From contig CAMEUH010000139.1 of the NCBI GenBank assembly GCA_945938055.1, positions 1 through 6,610 on the forward strand: a stretch of DNA of 6,610 nucleotides, written 5' to 3'. The stretch's first letter is position 1; every line of letters begins with the position of its first letter. Under the pieces are notes generated by a model. It had not been told where the DNA came from, made no database searches, and worked only from the letters and a program-made list of their open reading frames with translations. Below, piece after piece: positions 5,728 through 6,610 of this stretch. The translations under genes and the position numbers were made by a program. The DNA is from an uncultured Eubacteriaceae bacterium (GTDB taxonomy: Bacteria; Bacillota; Clostridia; Lachnospirales; Lachnospiraceae).

Positions 5728-6610
5728 AGGCTCCGGCGGATTTTACCAGTCCGGAAGAATTGTATGACGAGTTAATCAAGAGTATTAAGAAATATCGTCC
5801 GAATACGGATTTAAGCATCATTGAGAAAGCTTATAACATAGCAAAAAAGGCTCATGAGGGACAGTTAAGAAAGTCGGGCGAACCATATATCATTCATCCG
5901 ATTTGTGTTGCCATTATTCTGGCCGAACTGGAACTGGATAAGGAGACGATTGTTGCAGGACTCTTACATGATGTAGTGGAAGACACGGTTATGACCAGCG
6001 AGGATGTAGCAAGGGAATTTGGTGATGAAATTGCACTTTTGGTGGATGGCGTAACCAAGCTGACCCAGTTAAATTATTCTGCTGATAAAGTGGAACTTCA
6101 GGCTGAGAACCTTCGAAAGATGTTTCTTGCGATGGCAAAGGACATCCGTGTTGTCCTTGTAAAGCTTGCAGACCGTCTTCATAACATGCGTACCATGCAA
6201 TATCAGAAGCCGGAAAAACAAAAGGAAAAGTCTCGCGAAACGTTGGAAATCTATTCTCCGATTGCAAGCCGTCTTGGTATTTCCAAAATTAAGGTCGAAC
6301 TGGATGACCTTTCCATGAAATACCTTATGCCGGATGTTTATAATGAACTGGTAGAAAAAATCAGTTTAAGCCAGAAGGAAAGGGAAATTTTTATTAACGG
6401 CATTATCAAAGAGGTAAAGATGCATATTGATAATGCAGGAATTGAAGCAGAGATTGATGGCAGGGTTAAGCATTTTTTCAGTATTTACCGTAAGATGGTA
6501 AATCAGAATAAGACTCTGGACCAGATTTATGATATTTTTGCGGTTCGTATCCGTGTGGAGACCGTGAAGGACTGTTATGCGGCACTTGGTGTCATTCATG
6601 AAATGTATAA
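5724..6610 (+). CDS. relA: Bifunctional (p)ppGpp synthetase/hydrolase, RelA/SpoT family (3' partial)
   Basis: The frame runs open to the window edge, giving 295 residues of a protein that is usually about 730-770 long. It makes and degrades the alarmone (p)ppGpp in the stringent response. The HD hydrolase domain is intact: GEPYIIHP with His58, LHDVVEDT with His82-Asp83, and KLADRLHNMR with Asp150. The synthetase domain begins with IDGRVKHFFSIYRKM (245-258) and IYDIFAVRI (268-276), where the window ends. The TGS and ACT parts would lie beyond. Presence of the HD residues argues for a Rel-type enzyme with both activities. The start is unclear. An in-frame TAA at 5712-5714 rules out any earlier start, leaving GTG at 5724 with only a weak purine-rich AGAAAG upstream. 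The better ATG and ribosome binding site at 5689 are in another frame, so the N-terminus may be frameshifted in this sequence. The gene follows the terminator at 5567-5600 and so is probably transcribed from its own promoter, which I could not identify. Confidence 0.93.
   Translation, partial: MKAPADFTSPEELYDELIKSIKKYRPNTDLSIIEKAYNIAKKAHEGQLRKSGEPYIIHPICVAIILAELELDKETIVAGLLHDVVEDTVMTSEDVAREFGDEIALLVDGVTKLTQLNYSADKVELQAENLRKMFLAMAKDIRVVLVKLADRLHNMRTMQYQKPEKQKEKSRETLEIYSPIASRLGISKIKVELDDLSMKYLMPDVYNELVEKISLSQKEREIFINGIIKEVKMHIDNAGIEAEIDGRVKHFFSIYRKMVNQNKTLDQIYDIFAVRIRVETVKDCYAALGVIHEMY

Noticed and set aside
5417..5821. Minus-strand ORF across the propeller 3' end, terminator and relA leader
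   Set aside because: It runs antisense through a strong terminator and two coding regions, and its product is low-complexity and unrecognisable.

Overview
The window looks like chromosomal DNA from a low-to-moderate GC Firmicute, most likely a gut-type Lachnospiraceae/Clostridia member. The support is: an Rpn/PD-(D/E)XK family protein of the kind multiplied in those genomes, a TM288/YfiC-like ABC exporter half, a RelA/SpoT protein of clostridial type, purine-rich ribosome binding sites and AT-rich spacers. Every gene I can support is on the + strand. This assignment is inference from protein character, since no rRNA or other marker is present.

Layout: (1) 1-888, the 3' part of a gene for an Rpn-like putative nuclease, whose 5' end lies outside the window. 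(2) 968-2797, a complete ABC exporter half-transporter with intact ATPase motifs, followed by a perfect AT-rich inverted repeat with a T run that probably ends its transcript. (3) 2985-3491 and 3506-5536, an apparent two-gene operon: an ECF-type sigma factor and a single-pass membrane protein with a large extracytoplasmic beta-propeller domain. A strong intrinsic terminator (5567-5600) closes it. (4) 5724-6610, the 5' half of a bifunctional (p)ppGpp synthetase/hydrolase gene that runs off the window. Its expected N-terminal codons and best ribosome binding site lie in a different frame, just upstream.

How the genes may work together: the sigma factor and propeller protein have the layout of a transmembrane signalling pair. 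The cytosolic N-terminus of the propeller protein would hold the sigma factor, and the outer propeller would sense a ligand or envelope state. That role is inferred from gene order and topology, not from a recognised anti-sigma domain. The ABC exporter and Rpn gene appear to be separate units. The (p)ppGpp gene begins after the terminator and is probably expressed independently.

The points most worth a second look are the sigma/beta-propeller pair, the broken or unusually coupled start region of the relA-type gene (two mini-ORFs joined by 4-base overlaps, with a duplicated start segment), the apparently partnerless ABC half-transporter, and the dyad symmetries in the sigma factor leader. No RNA genes, CRISPR arrays, insertion sequences or replication origins were seen.
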